Below, in pieces: positions 36,700 through 48,022 of a stretch of DNA of 64,000 nucleotides. The translations under genes were made by a program, and so were the position numbers. This DNA comes from Lamellibrachia columna (Eukaryota > Annelida > Polychaeta > Sabellida > Siboglinidae), in assembly GCA_963662155.1 (NCBI GenBank), contig OY759274.1:18591916-18655915 (forward strand). The letters run 5' to 3'. The number at the start of each line of letters is the position of its first letter. The first letter of the stretch is position 1. The notes under the pieces were generated by a model, which did no database searches, had not been told where the DNA came from, and was given only the letters and a program-made list of their open reading frames with translations.

Positions 36700-37075
36700 A
36701 AACTACAGGCTCCAGATGGCAAGTGGATAAGAAAACCATGTGCTTATCGAGAGTCCAACAATGTTTTTATCTTTGTATAGCCAACCCTTTTCAGATATAG
36801 AGGCCTTTGATGACAGTTTTATGTTTAAAAATGTTCACATAGGTAGCATTAATACAATCATTTGACAGTTTGTTCCATTCATTTATCGTCGCCTGTGTAG
36901 ATGAGTAGGTACCTACTTTCTCATATCCAACCTACACTGATTCTTAGCTAATGTTGCTTTGTGCCCTGTGGCTCTACTGCCATATTTAAGTTTGAATAAA
37001 TTATTCCTATTAATATCTTCATAACCATTCATTATTTTTTAAACTTCCATTTGGTCTCCTCTAATGCTTTTAGCA
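36700..37075 (-). pseudogene. CR1 3'-end fragment (ORF2 C-terminus and 3' UTR)
   Basis: The minus-strand sequence is similar to 48,660-49,010 of the long CR1. The 3'-UTR block with GATGGCAAGTGG and TTATCGAGAGTCCAACAATG is clear on the plus strand, and upstream the diverged C-terminal coding region can be followed for about 300 bp with several frame breaks. It is 5'-truncated. Confidence 0.75.
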
Positions 37076-37945
37076 AATTCAAAGTTGGTGAATATATTGT
37101 TCTTTATCACAGCAGTCGGTTGTCATTCGGTTTTAAAACAATTCCAATTTTCGTCTGCCATTTTGTATACGATGACGTATTCAATAGTTCCATCGTCATC
37201 GTACGCACCATTGTGTATGCGACTACCACGCCATGACGTAAAATATAGTTTCGTCGTATAATAGCATACGTCCGATTATGAAATCATAATTGCACCCCGG
37301 TATTTGATATAGGATTATTGAATGCGAGTGTAACAATAGGGGAGAGCAGGGCTAGTTGCTACAGTTTTCAGTTAAAGTCACTTTTTGTAAAAATAATGTT
37401 AGATGCATTACTTCTGTCAACGTATACATTAAATTAATTATTTGTATTAATAAAATGTGTACTACCATTAATATTACATATTGTTGTTAGGTAGATATGT
37501 GAATTTCCCTGGCCCGGTCGACTGTAACAACTTGCCTCGTAAACGGGGCAACTTCTTACATTATAAGGGTCACGTCGGTACAACAAAGAACGCGTGGATC
37601 GCAAAACAAGTGTCACTCGTACATGTTATTGTTATTACATTAATTGGATTATACATACTTATACATCTTACACACAGTGTGCATACCAATGTAGGTGTTC
37701 AAAGTTTCATACATTACGTTTTAGTTACCATGCAAAGGGGACTCATTCCCCGGATTCATGCATAACAAACAATTGTGAATATAATATAAATTAGTGAATG
37801 GAGTATGACATAATGAATGGCAATAATATGTTTAATGCGACTTCAACTCAACTGGACGGTAGACACACGTACGCACTCACACACACGCGCACGAACATTT
37901 CTATGAATCGTGCACTATTTATTAATTGCTCAAATAGGGATGTGC
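37076..37945. other. Unassigned AT-rich DNA
   Basis: About 870 bp with only short spurious frames. No family recognised. Confidence 0.4.
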
Positions 37946-37949
37946 GATA

Positions 37950-38060
37950 ATAAAAATTAACAAGGTTTAACAAGATTGTCATCCAAGGCAAAACTCCGAG
38001 ATGGCAAGTGGACAAGGAAGCCATTGGCTTATCGAGAGTCCAGAAATATTTGTTAATTTT
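37950..38060 (-). pseudogene. CR1 extreme 3'-end fragment
   Basis: It contains AACAAGGTTTAACAAGATT followed by GATGGCAAGTGGACAAGGAAG and TTATCGAGAGTCCAGAA. These are the last about 100 bp of the CR1 family, including its (AAATCTTGTT)-type tail, in minus orientation. Confidence 0.75.
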
Positions 38061-38274
38061 GTTTGACGCATTTACAGTACTGGTTATAAATCAGTACGTT
38101 AGGCTTCAAAAGTGAAATAAAGCGTTCACACGTCGTGGTTAAATAAAGTGTCCTTTCAGTCATTGTCATCACACAACTCGCTAGCCGAGCCATCGGTATC
38201 AGCCGCCCGACCATTGTTACAGTTATAACAACTTACCCCAAACACAATTTTTATTGCAATAAAAAGAAAAACGA

Positions 38275-38530
38275 AAAACAGGTTGATTTCCGTTTTATTA
38301 CTGCAAAAATACTAAACGAGAATAGCAAAACGGCTAGTTTTCCCATTTTTATTACACAATATTTAATTAAAGCGGTTTTCTAAATAAAGGTCGGTACCGG
38401 GATTCAGCCTGATTTCCGTTTTGCTATTGCAATAATGTAGGAATTAAATAGGAAAACGGCTAGTTTTCCGATTTTATATGCATTGTTTGAAATGGCTTTC
38501 TAAATAACAGTAGGTACCGGGATTAAATCT
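38275..38530. repeat. Diverged direct repeat, about 125 bp x 2
   Basis: Two copies of a block containing TGATTTCCGTTTT, AAACGGCTAGTTTTCC and GGTACCGGGATT, at about 38,283-38,402 and 38,410-38,525. Identity unknown. Confidence 0.6.
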
Positions 38531-38644
38531 AATCCGTTGAACGGCTAATACAAATGGTGCCAGTTGACGGCGACTGAACCGCCAGCAGACGGCGCCACTA
38601 TCAGCTCGTTCACATGTCGCTGCACCGAGCGAGCCCACAAGTAG

Positions 38645-38925
38645 GTCTTCATTTCTACACGACACCAAGTAACATTAGTGAAAGATCAGTGCAGATTGGA
38701 TATCTGAAAGTACCAATTATCACAGAGGATACTAAACGAATGGAACAAATTATCTACACATTTGTAAATGATAGCAGTGTGAATATGTTTAGAATAAAAA
38801 TTGACAAATATCTCAAAAGGGCGGGTTACACATAAATGAACACATTATTATTGGCATCTAGGTTTTTTTCCATGGATAACAATATTGTTAAATCTTGTTA
38901 AATACTGTTAAATGTTTGGCCTACC
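38645..38925 (+). pseudogene. CR1 3'-end fragment, plus orientation
   Basis: The plus strand encodes a C-terminus with SVNMFRIKIDKYLKRAGYT, aligned with the end of the long CR1 ORF2 (SVNMFKNKVDTYLRRAGYK), then a 3' UTR ending in the tail AATCTTGTTAAATACTG. It faces the opposite way to the 36.7 and 37.95 kb fragments, so three separate insertions or a rearrangement are implied. Confidence 0.8.
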
Positions 38926-38997
38926 TCTGTTACTAATTTAATAGTGTCACACTTTGGACTAGCTCTTGTGTGGTGTATCTTGTTTAGCCCAGCGTAC

Positions 38998-39545
38998 AAC
39001 CCATGAAGTGTGTGGCGTGTCGTCACTGTTTAGTGTAACGCCTCTAACCATGAAGTGTGTGGCGTGTCGTCACTGTTTAGTGTAACGCCTCTAACCATGA
39101 AGTGTGTGGTGTGTCGTCACTGTTTAGTGTAACGCCACTAACCATGAAGTGTGTGGCGTGTCGTCACTGTTTAGCGTAACGCTACTAACCATGAAGTGTG
39201 TGGCGTGTCGTCACTGTTTAGCGTAACGCCACTAACCATGAAGTGTGTGGCGTGTCGTCACTGTTTAGCGTAACGCCACTAACCATGAAGTGTGTGGCGT
39301 GTCGTCACTGTTTAGCGTAACGCTACTAACCATGAAGTGTGTGGCGTGTCGTCACTGTTTAGCGTAACGCTACTAACCATGAAGTATGTGGCGTGGCGTC
39401 ACTGTTTAGTGTAACGCCACTAACCATGAAATGTGTGGCGTGTCGTCACTGTTTGGCGTAACACTACTAACCATGAAGTGTGTGGCGTGTCGTCACTGTT
39501 TAGTGTAACGCTACTAACCATGAAGTATTGTTTGGCCTAGCGTTT
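38998..39545. repeat. 47-bp tandem array, about 11-12 copies
   Basis: Unit CCATGAAGTGTGTGGCGTGT followed by CGTCACTGTTTAGTGTAACG and CCTCTAA, with few variants (CCTCTAA, CCACTAA, CTACTAA). It lies directly upstream of the family B duplicated block. Confidence 0.9.
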
Positions 39546-39654
39546 CGACTCATGAAGTGTGTGCCCAATCTTTATTATTTCACCTGGCGCTGCGACCCGT
39601 GATGTGATAGGCGTTTCTTTATTGTTTGGCTTAGCTCGCACGAAGTGCATTCGC

Positions 39655-39660
39655 CCGCTT

Positions 39661-39699
<39 letters not shown>

Positions 39700-39725
39700 C
39701 CCACCCACCCACCCAACCACCAACC
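39655..39725. repeat. (GCAC)n(CCAC)n microsatellite
   Basis: About 70 bp of GCAC then CCAC/ACCA repeats in the intron before the orphan exon. The counterpart is at 56,385-56,460. Confidence 0.9.
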
Positions 39726-39794
39726 AACCAATCCATTCAATTCATGCTAAAAGAAGTGAAACTAATCCGTGTCTCATTTATCTTTGTGTTCCAG

Positions 39795-39943
39795 GTAGCC
39801 ACTGTCAGGTGTCGTGTCAGAACAGCGTCTGCAGCTGTGTCGCCGGATGCAACGGCCCGCATTGCGGACGTTACTCGATGAGATGCTGTTCATGTCGATG
39901 CGGGCGGAACGAGGATGCCGTGTGCAGGGCTTACCCCTGGTGA
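39795..39943 (+). pseudogene. Orphan terminal exon of a family B cysteine-rich peptide
   Basis: 149 nt in phase 1 after a CTTTGTGTTCCAG acceptor, encoding a 48-residue cysteine-rich domain with CQVSC, CSCVAGC and CCSCRC and a TGA stop. It matches 56,535-56,683 nearly base for base. Differences include Arg to Gln after CQVSC and Arg to Cys after GPH, giving an odd extra cysteine. No signal or propeptide exon precedes it; a 47-bp array and CR1 scraps are there instead. It is either a dead copy or an exon used by a gene starting elsewhere. Confidence 0.7.
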
Positions 39944-40433
39944 TGCTTATCTCTGCCACCATACACCATCAAACCACCCTTCATCATCCAATCACCCTTC
40001 ACCATCCAACCATCAGACCCCACGAGAGCCCCCCCCCTCCACCGACCCTGTCATTGATCAAGAAGAACCGACGCGACGACGAGATAAGTAGTCGCACCAG
40101 CGTCGCGTGAGCGACTAATTCTGACAAGTAGCCGACGTGTCGACGATTAGTCTAACTCAGAGAGCAGTTGTCAGCTGACGTTGTCTCCAGCTGTACATCA
40201 AAGCGTGTTGTTGGTAGCGAAATGAATTACATTCGCTTTTGCAAAATGCATGTTAGTGCAATACGTATTAGCGAATGACGAATAAGGTAGTCTTATTATG
40301 GTAATGAGTCTTATTACGGTAATAAGACTACCTTATTGGTCTAGATCATTTTACCGCGATACATCAACAAAGGTAACGCACGGCTACCTCGTTCTGAGAA
40401 TACAGCTGACGTTTAAATAATTTCGAACGCGAT

Positions 40434-40572
40434 CGAGTACGTACGTTGGCATAGACACGATCGAGTACGTACGTTGGCATAGACACGATCGAGTACGTAC
40501 GTTGGCATAGACACGATCGAGTACGTACGTTGGCATAGACACGATCGAGTACGTACGTTGGCATAGACACGA
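40434..40572. repeat. 28-bp tandem repeat, 5 copies
   Basis: Unit ACGATCGAGTACGTACGTTG followed by GCATAGAC. The palindromic core GTACGTAC recurs in each copy. The homologous array at 57,156-57,272 has four copies. Confidence 0.9.
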
Positions 40573-41085
40573 TGGAACGCTTTTTCTTTTTTTCTCTGAT
40601 TGTTCTGACTTACATAATCTTCGTCAAACGTCCACATCAGTTCCTTTGTACGGTACGAAAGCTTCGTGAAACCGGCCCCAGCTGCATGTTTACAAATGTA
40701 AGTGTTAGTATTACAGTGATATATACATCCCGGCTTCCTCGTTCTGGAAATCCTATATTAAACACACGTTTGTGAACGTCGAGTGGATATCAACACGGCT
40801 AGCCGCTGTATAATCCCTAACCAAACTGCTAGCAGTAACACAATCGGTAGATAATGTATTCCAAATGTATTGTCCATCACGTTCCTCCTGTGCGGTTTCG
40901 CAATCCCCAACCTTAAACTGTTTCGCGTATCCCCATTGCCATTCTTGACTGCGCACACCCCCAGTTCCCGCAATAGCAGCGATTTGCGATCTGTAGCACC
41001 CCACCACAATAGGACGGCTGGCGGAGTGGCACAAATAATTAGAAGCGTAATACGGACTTACCTGATTATTTGTGCTGCCCCGTCA

Positions 41086-41423
41086 TGATGTGGAAGGAGA
41101 GGCGGAGGTCGGAGTCGTGGAGACAATGTGTAAGGAGCAACGGCGGTGAGAGCTGGGGAAGCGATGTCAGAAGAGCTTGTAATAGGAGCAGGCATTGCTT
41201 TTCATTATGGAAGTATGGAGAAAGGTATTTGCTTGGATGCCCTAACGTATGGAGGAATACTACTTATGTTGTAACATAGTCACAAACCAATAATGCACTG
41301 ACAAACTTATATAATATATATGGCAACAGCAAAGTGTCTGGCTTATTCGGTAAACATTGCACATTGGGGTACAACTTGGCCGGGAGGTCAACACGTTGTT
41401 AGCATGACATTAAACCCTTGAAA
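41086..41423. other. Unassigned DNA between family B block and the Gypsy LTR
   Basis: It contains one 69-codon frame without recognisable motifs. A hairpin (GCACAAATAAT and its reverse complement, 41,030-41,075) lies at the edge of the duplicated block. Confidence 0.4.
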
Positions 41424-41580
41424 TGTTGTAATACTGTTTATTACTAAGCAGAATTCGGACTGATTCGTGTTATAATATGCCGAGTATAATTGAGTCCAAT
41501 TCGGGTCGCACACGGTAATCTGAAGATGTAACTCCGCTGAGCTAGCGTTGAGATGTTCTCAATAAAACCACTTTGATTGT
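41424..41580 (+). repeat. 5' LTR
   Basis: It begins TGTTGTAATACTG and ends near CTTTGATTGT. AATAAA lies close to its 3' end (41,561-41,566). It is nearly identical to the 3' LTR. Confidence 0.9.
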
Positions 41581-41776
41581 ATGAAAGAACGATTGAGTTA
41601 AAAGCCCTAAAACCGCCAATGTGTAAGAACTCAAAGTGAACAAAAATGTGTGAACGCGATTTGCACTCAGCCACGAGGAACGCAAAACAACTAAGTAGTT
41701 GATCGCTAGATGGCGTAACTTCACATTGATTTACTAGTGCCCTGAAATACACACGACGTCTTCCCGATACCCGATA

Positions 41777-42735
41777 ATGGACTGGTCATGCGATGATCTA
41801 GGGGACGCGATATCACTATTTAAAAAAAAAATTATTTTGTTCTTCGAAGATGAGAATATCGATAGTGATGAAGCAAAGGAACGCAAAATTTGCAGAGGCA
41901 TTGGAGATGAAATACTACGTAGGTTAAACGTGAGTGGCTTGACGGACGAAAAGATACGTAAACCAGACGAACTTTGGCAGTTCTTCGAAAACCAGCTCAA
42001 AGTTAACATTAACTTCAGAATAAACCGATTGCACTTTATGCGTTATAAGCAAAGACCAGATGAGTCTCTAGACCAATTTGTCATCAGAGCAAGGACACTA
42101 GGCCTGAAATGCGATTTTAGCGACACGGGAGCTTAGTGAGCGATTGCTGGAGTTAATCATAAGCAGCACGCCACACGAAGAATTCTGTAGGGATCTGCTC
42201 AGCAGACCGAAGGGCTGCAGCATCGCCGAAATATTGAAAGAAGGGAGGAAATATGAAGCTGTTTCAGCAAGAAATATGAAGCTAAAACAGATGGCTAGTG
42301 GAATCACCGAGGTTCATGGCATAGCTCGTGCGACAAACCAGCGGTGCAAACGTTGTGGCACACGACATAAACCACGACAGTGGCCAGCATATAAAGACGA
42401 ATGTCACACATGTGGAGCAAGGGGACACTGGGCAAAGTGCTGCAAAACGAAGAACCCTGTCCGAAAACACGACGAGCCGCAGCGACAGCATCGCAAATCT
42501 ACACACAACAGAGGCAGTCGATACCGAGGTCGTCGCTACAAGTCTGAACAAGTAGACGAAATCAACGGCGACTACGAACCTGATGACGAATATCAACGGG
42601 AATTCAGCGAGGTGATTGTGAGCGAGAACTGTGTACACACTCCCAGGCAAAGACATGCACGAGAAGAAGCGTACACTGTACTACAAGTACAGCCTCCTAA
42701 CTTACCTCACGACAGCTACACCCTGGGAGTAAAAA
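41777..42735 (+). pseudogene. Gypsy gag remnant with zinc knuckles
   Basis: The first 119 codons (41,777-42,136) form the capsid-like N-terminal part, rich in charged helices. A frameshift near 42,125 moves the frame to the next open stretch. It carries a first zinc-knuckle-like motif (CKRCGTRH) whose third cysteine position reads Trp (QWPAY), and a second, complete CCHC knuckle (CHTCGARGHWAKCC, C-x2-C-x4-H-x4-C). A basic, Arg-rich tail follows before the protease. Gag would package the RNA and form particles; this one is broken. Confidence 0.8.
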
Positions 42736-42737
42736 TC

Positions 42738-45279
42738 GACACGGGAGCAATGGGAAACACTCTGCCTCTACCCACATTGACACGGGAGCAATGGGAAAGA
42801 CTCTGCCTCTACCCACATTGACACGGGAGCAATGGGAAACACTCTGCTTCAACGCACATTGACACGGGAGCAATGGGAAAGACTCTGCCTCTACCCACAT
42901 TGACACGGGAGCAATGGGAAACACTCTGCCTCTACGCACATTGACACGGGAGCAATGGGAAACACTCTGCCTCTACCCACATTGACACGGGAGCAATGGG
43001 AAAGACTCTGCCTCTACCCACATTGACACGGGAGCAATGGGAAACACTCTGCCTCTACGCACATTGACACGGGAGCAATGGGAAACACTCTGCCTCTACC
43101 CACATTGACACGGGAGCAGTGGGAAACACTCTGCCTCTACCCACATTGACACGGGAGCAATGGGAAACACTCTGCTTCAACGCACATTGACACGGGAGCA
43201 ATGGGAAAGACTCTGCCTCTACCCACATTGACACGGGAGCAATGGGAAACACTCTGCCTCTACGCACATTGACACGGGAGCAATGGGAAACACTCTGCCT
43301 CTACCCACATTGACACGGGAGCAATGGGAAAGACTCTGCCTCTACCCACATTGACACGGGAGCAGTGGGAAACACTCTGCCTCTACCCACATTGACACGG
43401 GAGCAATGGGAAAGACTCTGCCTCTACCCACATTGACACGGGAGCAATGGGAAACACTCTGCCTCTACGCACATTGACACGGGAGCAATGGGAAACACTC
43501 TGCTTCAACGCACATTGACACGGGAGCAATGGGAAACACTCTGCCTCTACACACATTGACACGGGAGCAATGGGAAACACTCTGCCTCTACCCACATTGA
43601 CACAGGAGAAATGGGAAACACTCTGCCTCTACACACATTGACACGGGAGCAATGGGAAACACTCTGCCTCTACGCACATTGACACGGGAGCAATGGGAAA
43701 CACTCTGCCTCTACGCACATTGACACGGGAGCAATGGGAAACACTCTGCCTCTACGCACATTGACACGGGAGCAGTGGGAAACACTCTGCCTCTACGCAC
43801 ATTGACACGGGAGCAATGGGAAACACTCTGCCTCTACGCACATTGACACGGGAGCAATGGGAAACACTCTGCCTCTACGCACATTGACACGGGAGCAGTG
43901 GGAAACACTCTGCCTCTACGCACATTGACACGGGAGCAATGGGAAACACTCTGCCTCTACCCACATTGACACGGGAGCAATGGGAAACACTCTGCCTCTA
44001 CGCACATTGACACGGGAGCAATGGGAAACACTCTGCCTCTACGCACATTGACACGGGAGCAGTGGGAAACACTCTGCATCTACCCACAATGACACGGGAG
44101 CAATGGGAAACACTCTGCCTCTACCCACATTGACACGGGAGCAATGGGAAACACTCTGCCTCTACCCACATTGACACGGGAGCAATGGGAAACACTCTGC
44201 CTCTACGCACATTGACACGGGAGCAATGGGAAACACTCTGCCTCTACGCACATTGACACGGGAGCAATGGGAAACACTCTGCCTCTACGCACATTGACAC
44301 GGGAGCAGTGGGAAACACTCTGCCTCTACGCACATTGACACGGGAGCAATGGGAAACACTCTGCCTCTACGCACATTGACACGGGAGCAATGGGAAACAC
44401 TCTGCCTCTACGCACATTGACACGGGAGCAGTGGGAAACACTCTGCCTCTACGCACATTGACACGGGAGCAATGGGAAACACTCTGCCTCTACCCACATT
44501 GACACGGGAGCAATGGGAAACACTCTGCCTCTACGCACATTGACACGGGAGCAATGGGAAACACTCTGCCTCTACGCACATTGACACGGGAGCAGTGGGA
44601 AACACTCTGCATCTACCCACAATGACACGGGAGCAATGGGAAACACTCTGCCTCTACCCACATTGACACGGGAGCAATGGGAAACACTCTGCCTCTACCC
44701 ACATTGACACGGGAGCAATGGGAAACACTCTGCCTCTACGCACATTGACACGGGAGCAATGGGAAACACTCTGCCTCTACGCACATTGACACGGGAGCAA
44801 TGGGAAACACTCTGCCTCTACGCACATTGACACGGGAGCAGTGGGAAACACTCTGCCTCTACGCACATTGACACGGGAGCAATGGGAAACACTCTGCCTC
44901 TACGCACATTGACACGGGAGCAATGGGAAACACTCTGCCTCTACGCACATTGACACGGGAGCAGTGGGAAACACTCTGCCTCTACGCACATTGACACGGG
45001 AGCAATGGGAAACACTCTGCCTCTACCCACATTGACACGGGAGCAATGGGAAACACTCTGCCTCTACGCACATTGACACGGGAGCAATGGGAAACACTCT
45101 GCCTCTACGCACATTGACACGGGAGCAGTGGGAAACACTCTGCATCTACCCACAATGACACGGGAGCAATGGGAAACACTCTGCCTCTACCCACATTGAC
45201 ACGGGAGCAATGGGAAACACTCTGCCTCTACCCACATTGACACGGGAGCAATGGGAAACACTCTGCCTCTACGCACATT
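42738..45279 (+). repeat. 41-bp minisatellite, 62 copies, seeded in the protease active site
   Basis: The array is exactly 62 x 41 bp. The unit is the DNA encoding the aspartic-protease motif (Asp-Thr-Gly-Ala then GNTLPL) and a few following residues. Since 41 is not a multiple of three, the frame rotates through it. One phase has TGA at the unit junction, and the 61 extra copies (2,501 bp) leave the downstream protease out of frame. From about 43,660 to 45,250 a 13-unit block (533 bp) is repeated three times: the marker GCATCTACCCACAATG lies at 44,076, 44,609 and 45,142. Confidence 0.95.
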
Positions 45280-45841
45280 CAGACAAATGTATGGAAAACT
45301 TGCAAGCACTAACGAACTGTTGACAGCCTTGGACAATGTCAAATTGACAGCGTACAATGGGCAGAAGATACCGTGTTTCGGAACAATCCAAATACCGTGC
45401 CAACACAAGAACTCTGTATGGGACCAAACTACATTCTACGTTGTTGACGTAGATGGACCTGCCATCGTTGGACTGCCAACATGTGAAAGACTACATCTCG
45501 TAACGACCAATGTTGACAATGTCCGTGACAACACAAGCGACTGTGGCAAACCCAAAGTGATGCCAGCCCAAACACAAGACATCAAGGATCTGGTGTCGTT
45601 GTATCCACAGCAGTTTGACAAGATCGGAAACTTCAAAGGAACTGCAAGGTTGCATCTCAAAGATGACACTGAAGCGTTCATTGATGCACCTCGAAAGTGC
45701 AGCGTGCATATTAAAGACAAACTGAAGCAAGAAATTGACAACATGGTGTCACAAAAGGTGATACGCAAGACGAGCACACTGGTTGGTGCTCAAGTCTCAC
45801 CTTTACAACAAAGAAGGACGGTTCCATCCGCATATGTCTAG
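45239..45841 (+). pseudogene. Gypsy protease C-terminus and RT N-terminus
   Basis: After the last repeat the frame continues with the rest of the retropepsin: the flap region and the hydrophobic block FYVVDVDGPAIVGLP, whose (I/V)(V/I)GLP is the family's second conserved motif. It then enters the RT palm N-terminus (a proline-rich PRKCSVHIKDKLKQEID type stretch). It stops at 45,841 because of a frameshift near 45,780. The true start would be in gag-pol, not the internal Met. Confidence 0.8.
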
Positions 45842-46656
45842 ACCCAAAGAGACTGAATGACATTCTGAAGAGATGTCCGCATAAGATCCAGACGGTTGAA
45901 GAGTTGAATCCAGAGTTTGCACATGCCACAGTGTTCAGTAAGCTAGATGCAAAAGCAGGCTACTGGGCAATACATCTGGATGAAGATTCGCAGTTACTGA
46001 CCACGTTCCGAACACCGTTTGGTCGATACTGTTGGCAACGACTCCCGTTCGGACTGAGCACATCCCAGGACATTTTTCAAACGAGGATGGACGAGATCAT
46101 GGAAGGGCTAAATGGTGTTGTGAGCATCGCCGATGACGTGTGTGTGCATGGAAGGAATGCAGCTGACCATGATGCCAACCTGATCAACCTCATGAATCGA
46201 GCAGCAGAAAAAGGCCTCGTTTTCAACAGCGACAAATGCTTCATCAAGCAGGAATCTATCTCGTTCTACGGCAATACATACACAGCCGAGGGTATCAAAC
46301 CAGATCCCTCGAAAGTACGAGACATCCAGAACATGCCAGCACCGCAGTGTAAGGAAGACCTCGGCATGATGATATACTTATCTCAGTACATTCCACGCTT
46401 TGCTGAGAAATCGCATATGCTTCGTGGTCTTCTCAAGAAGGACACAACCTGGACATGGGACAATGCCTACCAGAAGCAGGTAGACGAGCTGAAAGAAGCT
46501 GTATCGGAAAATGCCTGTCTGAAATACTACAATGCAACAAGGCCACTAAGGCTTGAAGTCGATGCTTCCAAGAAAGGGCTAGGAGTGGCACTGGTCCAAG
46601 ATGAGAGACCAGTCGCGTTTGGTTCGAAGACGCTGACAGAATGTCAGTCGAGGTGA
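45842..46656 (+). pseudogene. Gypsy reverse transcriptase with start of RNase H
   Basis: RT motifs in order: FSKLDAKAGYW (first catalytic Asp), FRTPFGRYCWQRLPFGL, SIADDVCVHG (the catalytic Asp pair, in the xADD form common in this group) and the FYGNT thumb region. The RNase H begins with LEVDASKKGLG (first catalytic Asp) and ends with an in-frame TGA after LTECQSR. The Glu and later Asp residues of RNase H are gone through a deletion to the integrase. Confidence 0.85.
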
Positions 46657-46659
46657 TCT

Positions 46660-47850
46660 GAGGCCATATTGGTCTTTCAGAGATGAACTAGCCATAGAGG
46701 ATGGTGTACTGTTCAAGGGAAGGCAGATTGTTGTACAAGCGAGCATGCAACGAGACATTCTTGAACAGTTGCATAACGGACATCAAGGCGTTGAGAAAAC
46801 GCGACGTCTTGCTCGTGACTGTATACTGGCTGAACATTAACAAAGATGTTGAACGCATCTGTAAATCGTGCGAGACTTGCCAGGAACACCAAAACGCAAA
46901 CAGACGCGAACCATTGATACCACACGAACTACCATCGCGACCGTGGCAGTTTGTCGCATCAGACATGTTTGAAATCGATAACAAACAGTATCTATTAATC
47001 ACGGACAGATACAGCAAGTATCCACGATGAAATCCGCACTCCTGTGACGAGCCAGGCTGTCACAGATCGACTGAAGAGATACTGTGCATTGTTTGGTCGT
47101 CCCGACGAGATCATGACAGACAACGGTCCACAGTACACTGGACAACCGTTCAAGGAGTTTGTTGAATCATGGGGAATAAATCACGTGACGAGTTCACCTC
47201 ATTATGCGAGGAGCAATGGATTCATTGAACGAAGTGTTAGACACGTGAAACCGATTGTGAAGAAAGCCTTGCGAAACGGCAGTGACATCCAGCTTGCGTT
47301 GCTTAACTTAAGAGCGACACCTGTCGACACGAACTTATCTTCCCCAGGTGAAATGCTTCTCGGAAGACCACTGGTAACGCTACTTCCGAGTCACAGTGAT
47401 CCAAGACTGTTTGCACAACGACAACGACTGGAGGAACGTCGAGACGCAATGAAACGGCATCATGACCAGACGAGCAGTAGCGACCTCCCCCCACTCTATG
47501 TAGAACAGAAAGTGCGTGTACGCAGCCATGTTGACAAGACATGGTTCCCAGCAACAGTGAGTGAGAAGTGTAACGAACCGAGGAGATTTATTGTGTCCAC
47601 CCCAAACGGCAGACAACTGCGAAGAAACCGTGGACAATTTAGAGAGCTAGAACCTCGACCGACGCAAGACATCACCAGGTTTGCTAATCAAACGGGAGAT
47701 GAACTACCCAACGACCGTCAGAGCTTTGCAACTGAGGCAAATGCGAGCGACATTCCGCCTGACCCCGGACCTTGTACCATGTCTCCAACTCGGAGGTCCA
47801 CGCGAACGAGGCGGGTTCCAGAACACCTGAGGGACTATCGATTGAACTAA
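46660..47850 (+). pseudogene. Gypsy integrase (H2C2 zinc finger and DDE core), frameshifted
   Basis: A frame from about 46,660 gives the first part of the HHCC finger (HNGHQGVEKT). A shift near 46,830 leads to CKSCETCQEH, then SDMFE and TDRYSKYPR. A further deletion or shift near 47,035 precedes the intact C-terminal frame 47,044-47,850. The three DDE residues can be placed at SDMFE, TDNGPQY and GFIERSVRH. The Arg- and Pro-rich C-terminus ends just before the polypurine tract. Confidence 0.85.
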
Positions 47851-47852
47851 TC

Positions 47853-47865
47853 AAGGAAAGGGGGA
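47853..47865 (+). other. Polypurine tract
   Basis: AAGGAAAGGGGGA immediately before the 3' LTR, the expected primer for plus-strand synthesis. Confidence 0.8.
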
Positions 47866-48022
47866 TGTTGTAATACTGCTTATTACTAAGTATAATTCGG
47901 ACTGATTCGTGTTATAATATGCCGAGTATAATTGAGACCGATTCGGGTCGCACACGGTAGTCTGAAGCTGTAACTCCGCTGAGCTAGCGTTGAGATGTTC
48001 TCAATAAAACCACCTTGATTGT
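47866..48022 (+). repeat. 3' LTR
   Basis: It starts TGTTGTAATACTGC and ends near CCTTGATTGT, 157 bp, with about ten differences from the 5' LTR. Confidence 0.9.

Larger units (their letters stand above)
39630..41085. repeat. Duplicated family B block (left copy)
   Basis: About 1.45 kb matching 56,345-57,785: the GCAC/CCAC microsatellite, the terminal cysteine exon, 3' sequence, the 28-bp array and a CR1-derived stretch (minus-strand NTLSTDCVTASS near 40,840). The left copy lacks the upstream exons of the gene. Confidence 0.85.
41424..48022 (+). mobile_element. Degenerate Ty3/Gypsy-type LTR retrotransposon
   Basis: Two 157-bp LTRs (41,424-41,580 and 47,866-48,022) enclose gag, protease, RT, RNase H and integrase remnants in the Gypsy order, and a polypurine tract precedes the 3' LTR. 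The LTRs differ at about ten positions, so the element is not new. Frameshifts occur in gag, after the protease, before the RT and in the integrase. Most of RNase H is deleted, and the protease is split by a 62-copy minisatellite. I see no clear target-site duplication. Confidence 0.9.
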
